From Megamerina dolium (Eukaryota; Arthropoda; Insecta; Diptera; Megamerinidae), in NCBI GenBank assembly GCA_963854835.1, contig OY978526.1:36866501-36930500 (forward strand): a DNA stretch of 64,000 bases, in the 5' to 3' direction. Of the stretch, positions 43,533-57,497 are shown in pieces. Position numbers and translations under genes: made by a program. Numbering within the stretch: position 1 is the first letter of the stretch; each line of letters opens with the position of its first letter. Below the pieces are notes generated by a model that ran no database searches, was not told where the DNA came from, and saw only the letters and a program-made list of their open reading frames with translations.

Positions 43533-45300
43533 CATTAATGTAATATTTCAACAAACGAACGTTCATATATACTAGCGCAATACATATATCTGACAATTAT
43601 TATTTTGATTATTATTATTATTGTTTTTGTTGTTGTTGTTGTTGTTCTCGAAATACATAAATTGTATTGTATGGATGATTCAATAAAATAAAATACAATT
43701 ATATACATAAAAATATATTAAAAATTCAATATAAATTAAAAGCAGCACAGTGATTTTATTCAGGAAAGTCTCATTTTTTTTTTTTTTTTTTCGTTGTTGG
43801 TGTTTTTAATAATTTCCTCTTATTGATGACTTAGTTCATTGGTTCGTTGGTTGTTTGGTTACTTGGTATTCTTAATATTATTGTCACATTGCTGATAAAT
43901 CCTTTTCATTTTTTGTTTTTTTTTTTTGTTTTCTTTGTCATTTTAAATATGCATTTTTCGTGACTTTTATTGAAAATTCTATAAAGTACAGAAGTAAGTG
44001 ATAATGCAAATTCAAGTTTAAATCAAGGCTCAGCGGGAGTATGACAGACAGAGTAATATCAACACCAACGCATACGTATGGCCATATAATTAGAGACACA
44101 ATATGGTATGAATCGGTGTGCTACCTACAGACAATTTGTCTTCAACAGTAGACAAATAAAATCGTAATTTAACAATTTACAATGAAAAATAATACAAAAA
44201 ATATTTTTGAAATTAAAATTCAAAAAGCATTTATATACATTGTTAATGTTCAAGTAGTATAGTATTATAGTATCGTATTTTTTTATCACTTCATATGATA
44301 TGATATGAGTGTTTGTCTATATTTTGTATGGTGTATCATTCAATTGTAACGATTATGTCGACAATGGCGACGGTAAAATAAGAAATTTGTATACTTCATT
44401 GAAAAAAATCATTTACAAAAGGAGATTTACATATTTTTGAGCCGATGTATTGAAATTAATAATTTTTTTTTTAATTTGTGATTTAAACATATCTTTAAAT
44501 TTTCAACGATTTTATAAATTTTTGAAATTAAAAAAAATCAAAATTCTAAAGAAATATATAGAAGAATAAATATAGAAAAAAAAATACAGAAGGGCGTTAA
44601 ACTGGTTTTGTTGATGTCAAATTTTATTTGCGTAAATTTTCTTGAATAAATTAAAAAAAAATCAGTAATTTTATATTAGAAAGTTGTAGAAATCGGATAT
44701 TTACAATCAATTATATTGCATCTTTCACACAAATACTTTTAAACTAAACAATAAAATTGGATATGAGGTTCACTCGGATGAATTCAATCAGTTAATATGA
44801 ACTGTTTTAGGTGACTTTGTTTCCTCTATAAATTAATTAAATTAGTTGCCAATGACACAGAAATATTCCGACGGGAAAGTATATATGTATGATCCAAAAT
44901 ACCAGCTACTTTGCAAAGTGTATTCCGAAATGATGATTTGGTTTTGTTTGTTTTGTTTATTCCTCGGTAGGATAATCTTCTAAAATATTTGCACCGGGTA
45001 GCGAACAAGGTAAAGTGGATTGAGGAACACTCCCAGTGTTTAAAAAATATATTTTTTAATTATATGGACTCATCTATAATATTATATGTGTATACATATG
45101 CAAAAAGTATATTACACAAACAAAGCCAGCAAATCTAAATGCATAATCTACATATTTAAAAGGAACTAGATTAAAGTGTACATAATATATATATGTGATA
45201 ATTTAGAATAAAATAACAAGTAATGCTATACTTTTGTTATACTTGGTAGGTATTTTCTCAATTTAATTAAAATTTGTTTATTTTTTATTTATGTCTTCAT
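43533..45300. other. AT-rich non-coding stretch
   Basis: Contains a GTT run (about 43624-43648) and a poly-T run near 43775-43792. I see no gene. Confidence 0.55.
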
Positions 45301-46300
45301 AAATTGGAAATATAATAAAACAATAATTTTTATATGGTTGTTTATTTTTTATTTCTAGTGATTTTCATTATACTTGACGGTGGTGGAATAAATTCAAAAA
45401 CCAGTTCAATTATTCACTGATTGTTTTGCAATCTAGGTATTGTAGGTATACATAAATAGCTATGACTATAATAAAATGATAAAATATATCTTATACAATC
45501 AATATCTCAATGACAGCAAATGCTTTGAAGTGTTAATTTAATTTTATATAATAGATAATTTCATCAAATTATGATGATTGTAATAAAAATAACAATAATC
45601 GAATATACTCACATACATAGAATTAATAAATATTGTAATAAAAAAATAATATTTCTAATAATAATAATAATAATAATATATTTATTATTATTATGATCAC
45701 AAAGAAAGAGAAAGCAAGAATTTCCTTTGTATTCGAAATGTGTGAATAAATTAATATATGTGTTATGTGCCATGCACAATACAATTACGAACTCCAATCA
45801 CTAAAGCTGTATGTAAATCTAAGGAGCATTACATTGAAATTTTGTTCTTTTATTTCTAGTAATTCTAATCACACTTGGAGGTAGTTAATTAAAAACAATA
45901 ACCAGTTCAATTATGAATAAAACAACTTTGAGTATAATGAAATGAAATATCGTAAGAAGATAAATATTATGCAGTCAATATCTCCGTGATACCCAATGGC
46001 GTCAAGTGTTGAATTAATTCTATATAATAGATATTTTTAGATAAAATTATCATGCTTATAATAATCACAATAGTTATAAAGTATACCTATAGTATACAGT
46101 GAAGAAAAAAAAAAATCATAAAATATAATATCTTAAATAATCATAATAAATAAATAGAAAACAAATATTTTTTATTTCTCCTTGTATCTTACAAACAATA
46201 CAAGTTCTCCAACCATTGACGCACGTACTAATGCGCATGTAATCGTAACTAATGTAAGAAGCATTGTATTTTTATTTACTATGATCTCTAAAATATATTA
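45300..46300. repeat. Diverged tandem duplication, period about 420-500 bp
   Basis: Three blocks recur in the same order. 'TTTATTTCTAGTGATT' at about 45349 recurs at about 45849 and is followed in both by 'ACTTG.AGGT/GGTGG' and 'AACCAGTTCAATTAT'. 'TATATAATAGATA' at 45545 recurs at 46021. 'CAATACAA' with a downstream 'AAG.AGCATT.' at about 45777 recurs at about 46196. The offset shrinks from 500 to about 420 bp, so the second unit has lost sequence. An AAT run lies inside the first unit (about 45657-45678). I recognise no coding content or element family. Confidence 0.65.
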
Positions 46301-49300
46301 TTTAACTATCTCAGAAACAAAATATCTGAACAACATGCTAAATCAAAAAGTTTATTGAAGCTAATTTCGTACACCACGAGCTTGCTATAAATGCCCATAA
46401 AATCAAACTCAGATCAAGATCAAAATATCCGAATAAATCTTCTGGTACTGGAAATTCTAAAAACTCTATTTTGTGTTGTACTCGACCATGCCTACAACCT
46501 CTACAAATTCGATTAAAGAGTACATAATCACCGTATTCGTTTGAAGAACCGTTCAGTAGATCTATTTGTACGCCTGCTTCATTTGGAACACAACAGTTTC
46601 GTCATTTTGCAGATGAATGCTTCAATCTATCTACTGTGAACTCTCTATCCTGGAGATTTATTCCGTGATATATTGACTTGCAATATCGTCCGCATTGCAG
46701 TTTTCGTTAGCATCTACATATATATGTATGCTTTATCATCTCGGCCAGTTTTGCTGATTCCTGGCATACTTTAAAGTAAATATATGATTCAAAAGGCAAA
46801 CACCATTGTGACCAGATGTTTTTTTCTGCTGTTTCATCTACAGACTTGCAATCAATAAAACAGAAGCAGTTATACAATACTTTTGTTAAAATCAAACAAA
46901 AAATTAAAGCCTTTCGAATACTTGTAAAAACAAACTCACGAAAACACTTACAATTCTAGTTGCAACTCTGAAATATCCATTCATATTTCAAAAATATTAA
47001 TTAATATTTATTGTAATTTATTATATCATAAAATTGATCATTTTGTAATACCCACCACAGTGACAATATCTATCTAAGATAAATATTGAAAATAATTTCA
47101 TCAACATTTTCCATATTTAGAATCAATGCATTAATAGTAATTTGTGGTGAATTGGAGAGGGGAGGTGAGTAGAGGTGAGGAGAGTTTCAATTACTACCCG
47201 GTGTTGTTGTTTTTTCTTTTTTTTACTGCATTTTAAATACAACAAAAAAGCTCGCACACACACACATACACAATATCAAATGTCCTTTTAAAATGCATAA
47301 AACTAGTTTGGTGCAACATTAAAATGCTATCAAAAGAGTCACATGTTGCCGCACAACAGTGACAATTGCCACTCAGCCAGCCAGTAAACTTGGTGCGATG
47401 GTAATAAATTTGGAAATTTATTTGAAATTGGAATTAAAAACGCATTCACGCCAAAAATATATAGTGTATAGTGCATGTACCTATGAAGTAAGTACCTGTA
47501 AGTATGAACATAATACAAACAACAATTTAAAGCTACACTACTCGTATATATGCCATATACATATTGTATGCATGTGTTTATATAAGCGTAATGGATTAAA
47601 GTGGGGGAAATTCATTTATATTGTTGAAAATACATTTCAATAGAGTGAGTAGTAGTAGGGTAATTTAATGGAAACTAGCATCAATAATGGAAAGTTCTTG
47701 CAAGCAATGCCACACCTATATATAATTGTATTTAAAATTGAAAATATTTAGTTAAATTTCCTAAAATGATAATATTAAACCTTAATAACAAGAAGATGGA
47801 GGAGGGGTCACAGCTGAGTTAAATTAATAAAATTTTCTGCAACATAATTATTGCGTAACGGCATAAATTACACTTTTTATGACTTTTCATACATATATAA
47901 TATTCGTATGTATGTATATTTGTTAGTAATTGTGTATTGTATATTTGATTGTGACGCTGATATTATATCTATATATATTATACCTTATATACCAACAAAT
48001 ATATGTATGAACATCGATTTTATCTTAGGCGTCGTCATTGTATTATATATACCATATAACCGTCATATAAATGCCAATGAGCCAACAGCGTTTAAAGGAG
48101 CGTTGTTGCTCCCCATATATACATATATGAGGGGCCCTTGAAGACACGCCAATATACATACTACATACATATGTACATAGCTATATAAAAGTATTTCTAT
48201 ATACATACATACATATGCTGATGGTGGTCCTGAGTGTGAAAAGCTTTTATGGCTGCAAAGAAAATGCTACGCCCAAAATATTAAAGCTCAGTAATACGGT
48301 TGGGGAAAAAGTATGAAAATCATAGAATTCGAACATTGTAGGTAGGTAGCTTACGAAAATAATCCTCTAAATACTGGTAAAATGAAATTTAAATTGAATG
48401 TCATTACATTACTCGAATTTGTACTTATTGAATCAAAATAAATCTCAGGTATTCCAACAACAATATGAATAACATTGCGAATTGAGCACACAATCAAAGC
48501 AAAAAATACAAAACAATCAATAACTAAGGAAAATCACAGTTTCAAACCAATGCGTACAGTGTCGACATCTTACAGTGGCACATGTGAGGCGAAAGGTTCT
48601 CACATTTCACGTCAGCTGGCAGCACTGCGCTCTTACACAACACACACGCACGCACACATAGAATGACATTTATGCAGCCAAAGAAAACTAGTCAAGGCGG
48701 CCAAAACTAATCGATAATAATTTCCCATGTTTCACGCACACTCACCCATAATCCAAATGCACGCACACATTGGCAACTATGAACCCCGACCACTTGGTCG
48801 TAATGGTACCTACTACTGCTGCTGTTAGTTCGTTAGGTCGTACTCACACACACACATTCACTTACCATTCTCATTGACACACGTTCGTATGTGATTGGCT
48901 GTTGTCATGACAACGATGCCAGCAGCAGCACTATGACCATGCGCTTTCATTCTTTCGACGTAAACCTGTTTTGCATGCGACTGTAACAAGCGTATGTGCG
49001 TGCGTGTGTGTATGGATTGCTAATGGCTTCTCTCTACATACAATGCTGCCATGTTGAATTTATTGTTTCTGGGGGGTGTTGTTAATATCGTTGTTTGGTT
49101 TGATGTGACGCCATGCATGTCATGTATTCGACGTAGGTTGGTTATTTTCTCTTTTTTTCTTGCTCTACCGTCTGTTTCTTCTTCTGCGTATAGTGTATGT
49201 GTGTGTGTGTGTGCATTAAATGGGATAAAATATGGATTTGTTTTTGGATTTTGTGTCGCGTCATTTCTCAAGAAATCAAAAAAAAAAACTTCTACTGCTA

Positions 49301-50862
49301 TGAAAATAGAATTCTCTTGTCGTTTTAATTTCATTCTAGATTTCTTTCATACAAACTATAGTCACAAGTAGTGTAGATACTCGTAGATATATACCAAATC
49401 GTTTGTATAATTTAAGTTCTCCGCTGGGGTTTCGTTGTGCTTGCCTTTGTTGCGTTGCCGCCACCGCCACTGCCGCCGCTGTTATTTAGTGTATGAACGG
49501 TAGCGGCGACGGCTGAACTCACTATTCACTAAAGACGCAGTTAGCAGCTGTCAAAAAGCACTGATTACTATGTGACTGCGAGTGGTATGCTTCTCCTCCT
49601 ATTCCACCTACTTGCTTGCTTGCTTAAATGACATTGGTATTCACCTGTGACATTTTCTTTTGAGTTAAGTTATTTATAATAACCAAACTCATGCATATTT
49701 GTTCAAAGTTAATTGAGCCGATAAGCATTTCATTTTTCTTTTTTTCTACTACTTCATCTTCTTGTAATTTATTTCGGTATTATAATTTCAACTGATAGTT
49801 TCGGATATACCACTTAAGTGAACAATGAGCGTTCAGAGAGGTTAGCGAGTAGACATGTTGGAATGAGATAAGAAAAAGTTTTACTAAAAAAGAACGACTC
49901 CTTAAAATACCAATAGAGTAAAGTTTAAAATTGCGTTGTCTCACCGCAATATACAGATGAGAACGCACAATAGTGCCTGTCGATCAAAGGTCGTACGTAT
50001 AACTTATGTGGGTATACGATCACTTCACATTCGAGTTCTAGAGAGCAATGGCACATAGATGCTATTTATGTCAATCGTGCATTATACACATGTATGTATG
50101 CATACATAATACACTATTTAGTTGAACTTCCGTATGAGAGAGCATTAGCATTTATATATGAATGTATTAATTAAGTTCACTTAATTCTATTCAATGTCAG
50201 ATGCGTACATATAATATGTGTATATATAATAAGATAACATGGTTTTCCGTCTTTAAAAAAATGCCTGCTGAGTTTTGGGGTATTTGAAATGAAAGAAATT
50301 CACTATTTGAAAGGAATCGTGACAATATGTTTGAGGAGAAGAAAAATATTTTGGTTCTTTGTCATATATATACAGAGTTGCCACATGGACGATATATATC
50401 CAATTGTATTGATATTTACCCAGAGTTCCGACGTTCATTAAATTCACCTTTGTACTATAGCTGCAAAGAGTTTCCTGTCTCAGAATACTGTGTTTATAAA
50501 GTATTATTTAAAATTTTTATATATGTAATTGTTGTTTAAGCATTTACTAAAATACTTTAAAAGCAAAAGTTTCAAGAATTTTTAAGATTGAAATAAAAGT
50601 TAAAGCTGCAATTCTGAATTCCTAGGTCAACTACCCAAATTGGTTGTTGGACGTTATTGATATCCGAGCCATCTATTGTCAAATGGTGGCAGCATGCTGC
50701 CAGACTACAATTCAATTACGTGGTAGACATTTCAATTTTTTTTTTGTGTGCAGAATGACCCAGTCTTCTGAAAATCTTAGTCTCTTGGAAATTCCTACAA
50801 GAATAATGAATTATACATAATAAAAAAGCCTCCATTTTATTGGGAATCATCATAGAATCAAG
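46301..50862. other. AT-rich non-coding stretch
   Basis: No gene is recognised. It includes (CA)n and (TG)n short runs near 48840-48860 and 49195-49212 and a GC-rich patch of CCGCCACCG type near 49455-49485. The ORFs at 49020-49371 occur on both strands over the same DNA and are not convincing. Confidence 0.5.
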
Positions 50863-51169
50863 GTTATCATAGCTCAGTGCTTAGTACGTTAGCCTTCTGA
50901 TATGTAGGTCATTGGTTCAATCCCCTGCGAAAGCATGAATTTAACATCGAAAAGATTTTTCTTTCGAACAGTACCCACCTGTCTGCAAGCAACTGGCAAT
51001 TCTTCCGATAGTAACAATTTGCCATGGAAACGCTTCTAAAAGAGCTATGTGACAAAGCTCAGAAAAAGTGGTGATGTCACAAGAGTTCTGTCGTTCGGAA
51101 TACTGGAAGTAAGACTCGCCCAAAGGGGCATTCTGGGCCTATAAGTGACACATATAATTTTTTTTTTTT
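50863..51169 (+). mobile_element. tRNA-derived SINE, copy 2
   Basis: It starts with a degraded tRNA-like head (ATCATAGCTCAGTGCTTAGT) including box A, followed by the box B-like GGTTCAATCCC near 50912. The shared body then runs through 'GATTTTTCTTTCGAAC', 'ACCCACCTGTC' and 'GTGATGTCACAAG'. Compared with copies 1 and 4 it lacks the 'AATAAGTAGGTCCCTTCT..AACACGCACAAC' segment, then rejoins at 'CGCCCAAAGGGGC'. It ends in a T-rich tail (51158-51169). The minus-strand ORF at 50941-51123 is an antisense reading of the body. Confidence 0.88.
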
Positions 51170-53280
51170 AATACAAGGGCTTTTTATTAATGTTGGTCTC
51201 TTGGAGATATTGAACGTTTTATATGTCAATCAGACAATCATTCTTATTTTTAATACTAGCATGTGGAAGTGTAGCAAAAAGGCATACGTCAGCAAAAAAC
51301 CTGATTTCAAAATTCAAATTTCAATTCAAAATTCTTTACAATTAATTTAAATATTTGACCAGTGGCATATTAAATACAAAACCATCACCTTAGACCATCT
51401 AGCAGACATTTGATTATGACAGGATTTCTGTAATTTATTTCACTAAAACTACAACAAAAATGGTTAAAATATACGTATATATATAAAAACAACGTGGGTG
51501 AATTAGTAAGTGAATGATTAAGCAAGTGCGTGAACGTGAATAAAAAAAAAAGAAGAAGAAAAACGCAACCAGACCAACAACAACAAAAGAGAGCACTAAA
51601 AATGTGCGACACGTACAAATGAATGCTGTCAAATCAAATTGTCAAATAAATCAATCATATTTATATAAATGGCCATGATATCATTAAAAATGAACGACCA
51701 ACAGTCAGTCAATTGTTGGAATGTAGTTAAATCTGTGACTATATATCTATGTCTATACGTACCTATGTTCGTACATACATATAAATATATTGTATATATG
51801 AATACACATATATCTATCTAAAGACATTGTCACAATAGTATCATCTAGTGTGAGCAAGAACATGTTTCAGCATAAATTAGTATTCAAGTAAACGCAGCAA
51901 CATGGCACCAGTACCAATCAAGCACTGGCAAACAACAACAAAATCGTATATATTGTGAACGACGATATATAAGCAGAAGAACAAGAAGAAGAAGACGAAG
52001 AATGGTAGCTTCTTGTCAAATGATCAAGAAAATATAGATAAATTAGCATATTCTATTGATAGACATAAACTATGAGAATTATCGAAAATGGTGGCAGACG
52101 TAAGACAAAATCGAATGACAATGACGCTTGCTTATATGTGTGCGTGTTTTCTTTTTATGCATTTTTTCCACCAGCAACAGAAATAAAACGATTTTAAATC
52201 ATCCTACAGTTATATATATATATATATACGTTAAGTTACTGAACAGTTCAAAAGGGAGGGGGAGAGAAAGAGCTATTGATTCAAGACATAGGCAGCACAC
52301 AATGAAATTGATAAATTGATCGACAGCAAAATAACAGAATAACAAAGTAAAAGAAATGAAGAAATTTATGGAAGACATTTAAATTGAAATTAATAGCATA
52401 AACAAACTATATAAAAAATATAAAATTAAATGAGATAAACATAAATTTGAAATGTATACATGTAGTGTATGCAAAAATATTATGAACAATTTGAATGTGG
52501 GTATTAGTAAATCATTGGCACACAATTTAAAAACAATATTAATTATAATAAAATGCTATTAATTATGAATCGATATTAAAACGCTAATAACTCGTTTTAA
52601 GATTTTAATATGAATAAATTCAATATAGTCGCATAAGAGGGCTCTACAACTGGATTTTATTATGGAAGTGGTCGAATAATTCGAATAAATCGATTTAAAT
52701 ATTCTATTTTATAGGTTCTATGAGGATGCTTTAAGACTGAAAAGTATTTATGATACGTAGAAAATATAATTTATGATAATGAACTACTATAGGAAATTTT
52801 ATGATTGTACTAGTTATGATGTCAACTGGAGTGATGATTTTATAATAAAAATTAAGTTTTTTAAATAATAAAATTATTTAATCGATAAATTGAACATGTC
52901 ATCAATCCCCAACCATCGCGTTTATATTGAGGCACACTGAAATGTATTAGGAAAATTGACTTACTCTGGTGGCAACATGTGCTTATTTTGGCAATAATTC
53001 ATCAATTTTTTTTAGTGAAAATTATAGTTGATTTTGTTGAAAAGCCAAGCTCTTTCCAATTATCAATCATGGATTCGCAAATGAATGTCCCTTTATAGTC
53101 TGAGGGTGCCTCACTAATATCTTTGGGTAAGCTTAGAAGTGTATTTTTAATAAAATATGGCCCGTTGCACACTGTGGGAGACTTCCGACATGTTGGTATC
53201 GAAACTTTATTTTTCAATGTTACACTTACCTATGGCAACCAATAGGTCATGTTGTTTATTTATATTGTAATATCTAACGT
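51170..53280. other. AT-rich non-coding stretch
   Basis: No gene is recognised. A poly-A/GAAGAA tract lies near 51541-51562 and an (AT)n run near 52209-52228. The minus-strand ORF at 53002-53217 (71 codons) has a mixed composition but no motif I know. Confidence 0.5.
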
Positions 53281-53543
53281 AGGTACCGTAGCTCAGTGGT
53301 TAGTGTGTTGGCCTTCTGAACTGTAGGTCGTGGGTTCAATCCCCGGCTGAAGCATAACAAATTTAATATCGAAAAGATTTTTATTTCGAACGGTACCCAC
53401 CTGTCATTAAGCAATTGGCAATTCTTCCGTTAGTAACAATTTTCCATGAAAAAGCTTCTGAAAGAACTCTGTGACAAAGCTCAGAAAAAGTGATGTCACA
53501 AGGGTTCTGCCGTTTGGAAGCGGCTAAAATAAGTAATACTGTA
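53281..53543 (+). mobile_element. tRNA-derived SINE, copy 3 (3'-shortened; best-preserved tRNA head)
   Basis: The head holds box A (TAGCTCAGTGG, 53289-53299) and box B (GGTTCAATCCC, 53333-53343) at the spacing normal for a tRNA gene. The head most resembles tRNA-Lys or tRNA-Arg (GTAGCTCAGT..., GTCGTGGGTTC), but I cannot fix the isoacceptor. The body is shared with copies 1, 2 and 4 up to 'GGCTAAAATAAGTA', after which 10 bases are missing before 'AATACTGT' and the similarity then ends. A mature CCA-competent 3' acceptor half is absent, so this is not a functional tRNA gene. Confidence 0.9.
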
Positions 53544-56500
53544 ATTGCAATAATACTGAGTTGCAATAATTGGTTTTTCAATGTCAATCCGTTCAAATTT
53601 GTTGAAGTTAAGAATTTCATATTAAGCTTTTCATATTTCTTTTTTTACCAAAAAATTTGTAATTTAATTTTTATTTGATACTTTTTTTCTTTATTTTTTA
53701 AACTATGTTTGATTTCAGTTTAAGCTAACAAAATTTATATAAATTAAATTAAATATAAAAGTAATCGATATTTTTCTCAAATGGGTATTGTGTAATATAA
53801 TGAATGCTTTTCACGAGTGAGACTTTCACGACTAGCATAAGCCAATAAATAATAATATAATAATTAATATAATGAACAAAATTCTTCTAAGAATTTTGTT
53901 GAAAGATGAAATTCAAAATTATGTTTAAGTAATATTACACTCGTCTAAAAATACTTATATATATTTATATGATACAACTAACGCCAACCTCGCCAACTCT
54001 ACACATATGTAAAGCCCTCAGAAAAATACTACATGCAACCAACCAACCTATATATACTTCATCCGTTTATTAAATTTGGAACTTGAAAAACACATAAATT
54101 AGAGTTATTCCAATTTTCAGGATATGACTATTATTATTCGGAATTTGTTGTAGGCCTTCTTCGTTGAACATTCCAGTCCGTGAAACTCATGTTTTAGTGC
54201 AAGGAAGTTTACAACTGCCAATAAAAATTGATAGAAGAATATTTACGAGAAAATTTTTGATAAAAAATTACTATATAGAAAGTGTAAAAACTACTATACA
54301 AAATTTATTTAATTTTTCTTTGCCATTATTCGCTCCTAGGTCAATGAATGAAAATAAAATTAATAATAATACTTAATAGAAAATAGGAAAACAGCTGAAC
54401 TGTTTACTTTGCATCCATTAACACATATTGTATTGACAATGTGATTGATGACCTAGTGTTTCTGTATGTAGATTTATGGAAATAAAACACGCAAAAATAC
54501 AGTCACACCCCTCGCAATAAAATCATCAACAGTCAACGATGCTGAAACTTAAATACATTTCACTTTCATTGCTTTTTATTTTTCTATTTTCATTTTATTA
54601 ATACTTTTCTTTTTCACTTCATTTCATTACCATCATCATCATCATCAGTGCTGGGGATGAAGTGGAGCAGAAATAAGAACAGAATAGTACAGAGCAACAA
54701 CCATAACAAAAACTTGCATAAACCGTCATTTAATGGCGCAATAATAATTCGTATTCTTATTGTTATTGGTTTTATTATTATCGTTGCCGATGTTGTTGTT
54801 GTTGTTTTCTTGTTTTGTTTATTACAGACAATTCATTGCCTATAAAATATGCATGTCTGTTGAATGTCTGGCAAAAATTAGGTTAGTCTACCTATTGCTT
54901 TATAAATAACACACAACATCTCCACACCCCAATCATAAAATAGAAATGCAATATGTGACACACGATTGGGGCTACACATAAATGACCTCATTCACACCAC
55001 AATTGTCGTTAACTGTTGCATTTAAAGTAAAGCACACTTGCTCGCTCTTACTGCTCTCTGTGTGGAACTTGATCAGATGTCTGACAATTTAAAAACAAAA
55101 TAAAGAACATATTGTTGTTGCTGTTGTTGTTGATGTTAAATCTAATCTAACTGTCGAGCACAATAATAAATTATATGCCGGTGGTGTCAGTGTTTGTGTT
55201 CAAATTATTGCTCTCTGTTCGCTGTCAACCATCCATCTACAGGATATGTACTATATACGGATCAACGTTGCTGCTTGCTTGTACACATAAAAACTGTTCA
55301 CGTGATAAATTATATGTCGCCATAAAAGTAACCAATCAAAACAACAACAACAGCAACAAGTGTAGTGATCATGATGATGATGGCGATGTGGAGGAAGAGC
55401 TGAAGCATAGTGACTGATGGAACATAGCACAGTAGCAGCAGCAGCAGCATAGAAAACCATCATAAAACAATTTTATGAGCCATCAACATGATGCCACCAT
55501 CACCACCACCACCACTACTACTTGCGTTCACGTCGTTGCACAGTGAAGCAAATGATGATGTGTATTATTATTGTATCAATTGTTCTTATTGTTGTCGTTG
55601 TTGTTGTTGTTGACAAATTATTCTTGTTGATGATTTTTATGTATCGCTACTGTTGTTGTCGTCAACTCTGATGAAACTTACGGGGTACAGGGTTACCACC
55701 CTAAGCACTATAATTTGTTGTTTTACTACGTTACGCGCACACTCCAATCCACTATAAATATAGCCATTAACTCATTTATGAGATGGCGCCACTATGAATT
55801 TGCACATTCATTTGCATTGCCTCTTCCTACACTTTGACTCAATTGTTGCTATAAATTCCTTCAAATGTTTATTTACATTCCAACACACGCACGCACTCAC
55901 AGTAATTGTTGTTATTCAGTTGGTAGCGTGCCATTGGTTGTTGTTGTTGTTGTTGCTTTATTTTATTATTTTATTATTTGTTTATTTAATTTTTTATGAT
56001 CGTCATTAACCATTTTTATTGTACACACTTGTTGTTGTTGTTGTTGTTGTTGTTGTTGCTATTGTTGTTGAATCTACTGTCTTCGTCTTGTATTTTCACG
56101 TTGTACCTATGTGTGTGTGTGTGGGTTGTTAAAACTTTAATTGCCACAATTAACACATCGTAACGACAATCTACTCACTCCTGAGAATGTGAATGAGCCC
56201 ATTTAAAAGTACATGAAAAATTTTATTGTTCTTATTGTTGGATTTCACATTTAATCGCTCAATCAACGCGTCATTTGATTAATAAATATTTTTATTAGAA
56301 TCGTCATCATCAGTATTATCAGCATTAATATCATAATTTTGAGTAGATATGTTTATTTTTTAAGTTTTCCTTTCTTTCGGTTTCTTTTTCCCTTTTCATC
56401 TTTTTAAAGGGTCATAAAATTGCATGCATACATATCAGCATATATCCATTAATATATCAACACACAGATTTCGAACAACAACAACAAGAAAGAAGATCAT

Positions 56501-57090
56501 CATCATCAAGGTCGTCTCCATGCTCTGCTTGTGTCAAGGCCAGCCAGCATCTGGCTTCAATTCCGTGTTAGTAGGCGGCCGTTTCGTCATTGACACTTTC
56601 ACTCACATTCTCTGTTGTTGCACATGTGAATGTGTGTGTGTGTGTGTGTGTGACAAACATATTTGCTTATTTATGGGCCGCCACTAAAGAGATGCTGAGA
56701 AAGTCACATTGCATACTACATACTATATGAGAGTGTTGTTGTTGTTATTTTATACTTACATACACACATGTTTGCATGGCCCAGGATAATAATGATGAAA
56801 ATATTGGCGACAATTTCAAAGGAAATGCGTTTTTTATGAGTGAACCAAAAGGAATTTGTATACAAAGCATGCTCAATACCAGTTTGTATAACAATTGGTC
56901 CAACATACTACACCATGGTGTAATCAGTTTAGATTAGTTTGATAGTGAATACGTTTTATTTTAAGAAATTTATTTACTCGTGAGTAAGTAGGCATGTTTG
57001 CCTATACAAGAAAAGTGAATGAAACATCAAACATGTTGGAATATCTCAATGATCAACCTATCTATTGAAATGATCCAACATCAATTAATG
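53544..57090. other. Non-coding stretch with many GTT/CAA and ATC runs
   Basis: No gene is recognised. Triplet runs are dense: ATC near 54630-54648, GTT near 54795-54808, 55595-55612, 55938-55955 and 56029-56070, and GCAGCA near 55433-55450. (TG)n occurs near 56108-56124 and 56631-56652. ORFs here are Val/Leu or His-rich shadows of these runs. Confidence 0.55.
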
Positions 57091-57375
57091 TAGAGGAAAC
57101 ATTGAGGAGGAAATCCATTCTTGTGATGATTGATGGACAGCTAAGTATTGTCGATTTTCAGGAGTCTTTCGGTTATTTTGTATGGGAGTTTCTTAAGCGG
57201 TGGAGATATGGGATAAGTATTTTTGGAGAAAATATTGAGAAGGAAAAAGTAGTAGGGGTCCAGTATATATTTTACTACCCTAGTGATGACTCATGGGTAG
57301 CTATTGTTGATTTTCAGGGAGTCCCCTTAGGAAGTTGAGTATGCTTGAAAAAAATGTTGAGGTAGAAAAACTAAT
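57091..57375. repeat. Irregular diverged tandem repeat
   Basis: 'GATGATTGATGGACAGCTAAGTA' near 57125 and 'GATGACTCATGGGTAGCTA' near 57284 are each followed by 'TTGTCGATTTTCAGG' or 'TTGTTGATTTTCAGG'. 'AACATTGAGGAGGAAA' (57098), 'AATATTGAGAAGGAAA' (57231) and 'AATGTTGAGGTAGAAA' (57353) form a second series. Offsets are about 122-159 bp, so units vary in length. The 78-codon ORF at 57102-57338 crosses the array and carries the repeated peptide 'IVDFQ' twice. I take it as a repeat by-product. Confidence 0.55.
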
Positions 57376-57497
57376 TGGTGGTCAATCATACATTTCAGAA
57401 ATTTAGAAACAATTACTGTTCAGTTGTGTAGCTTATTAAGTTGTGAGCTTATTAACGATTTTGAGTAAGGTATTCCGATATTGGGTGCCGGATAGTG

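Noticed and set aside
53281..53350. Possible tRNA gene
   Set aside because: Boxes A and B are present, but the sequence continues into the SINE body and no complete acceptor stem pairing or mature 3' end is seen. Three other copies share the body.
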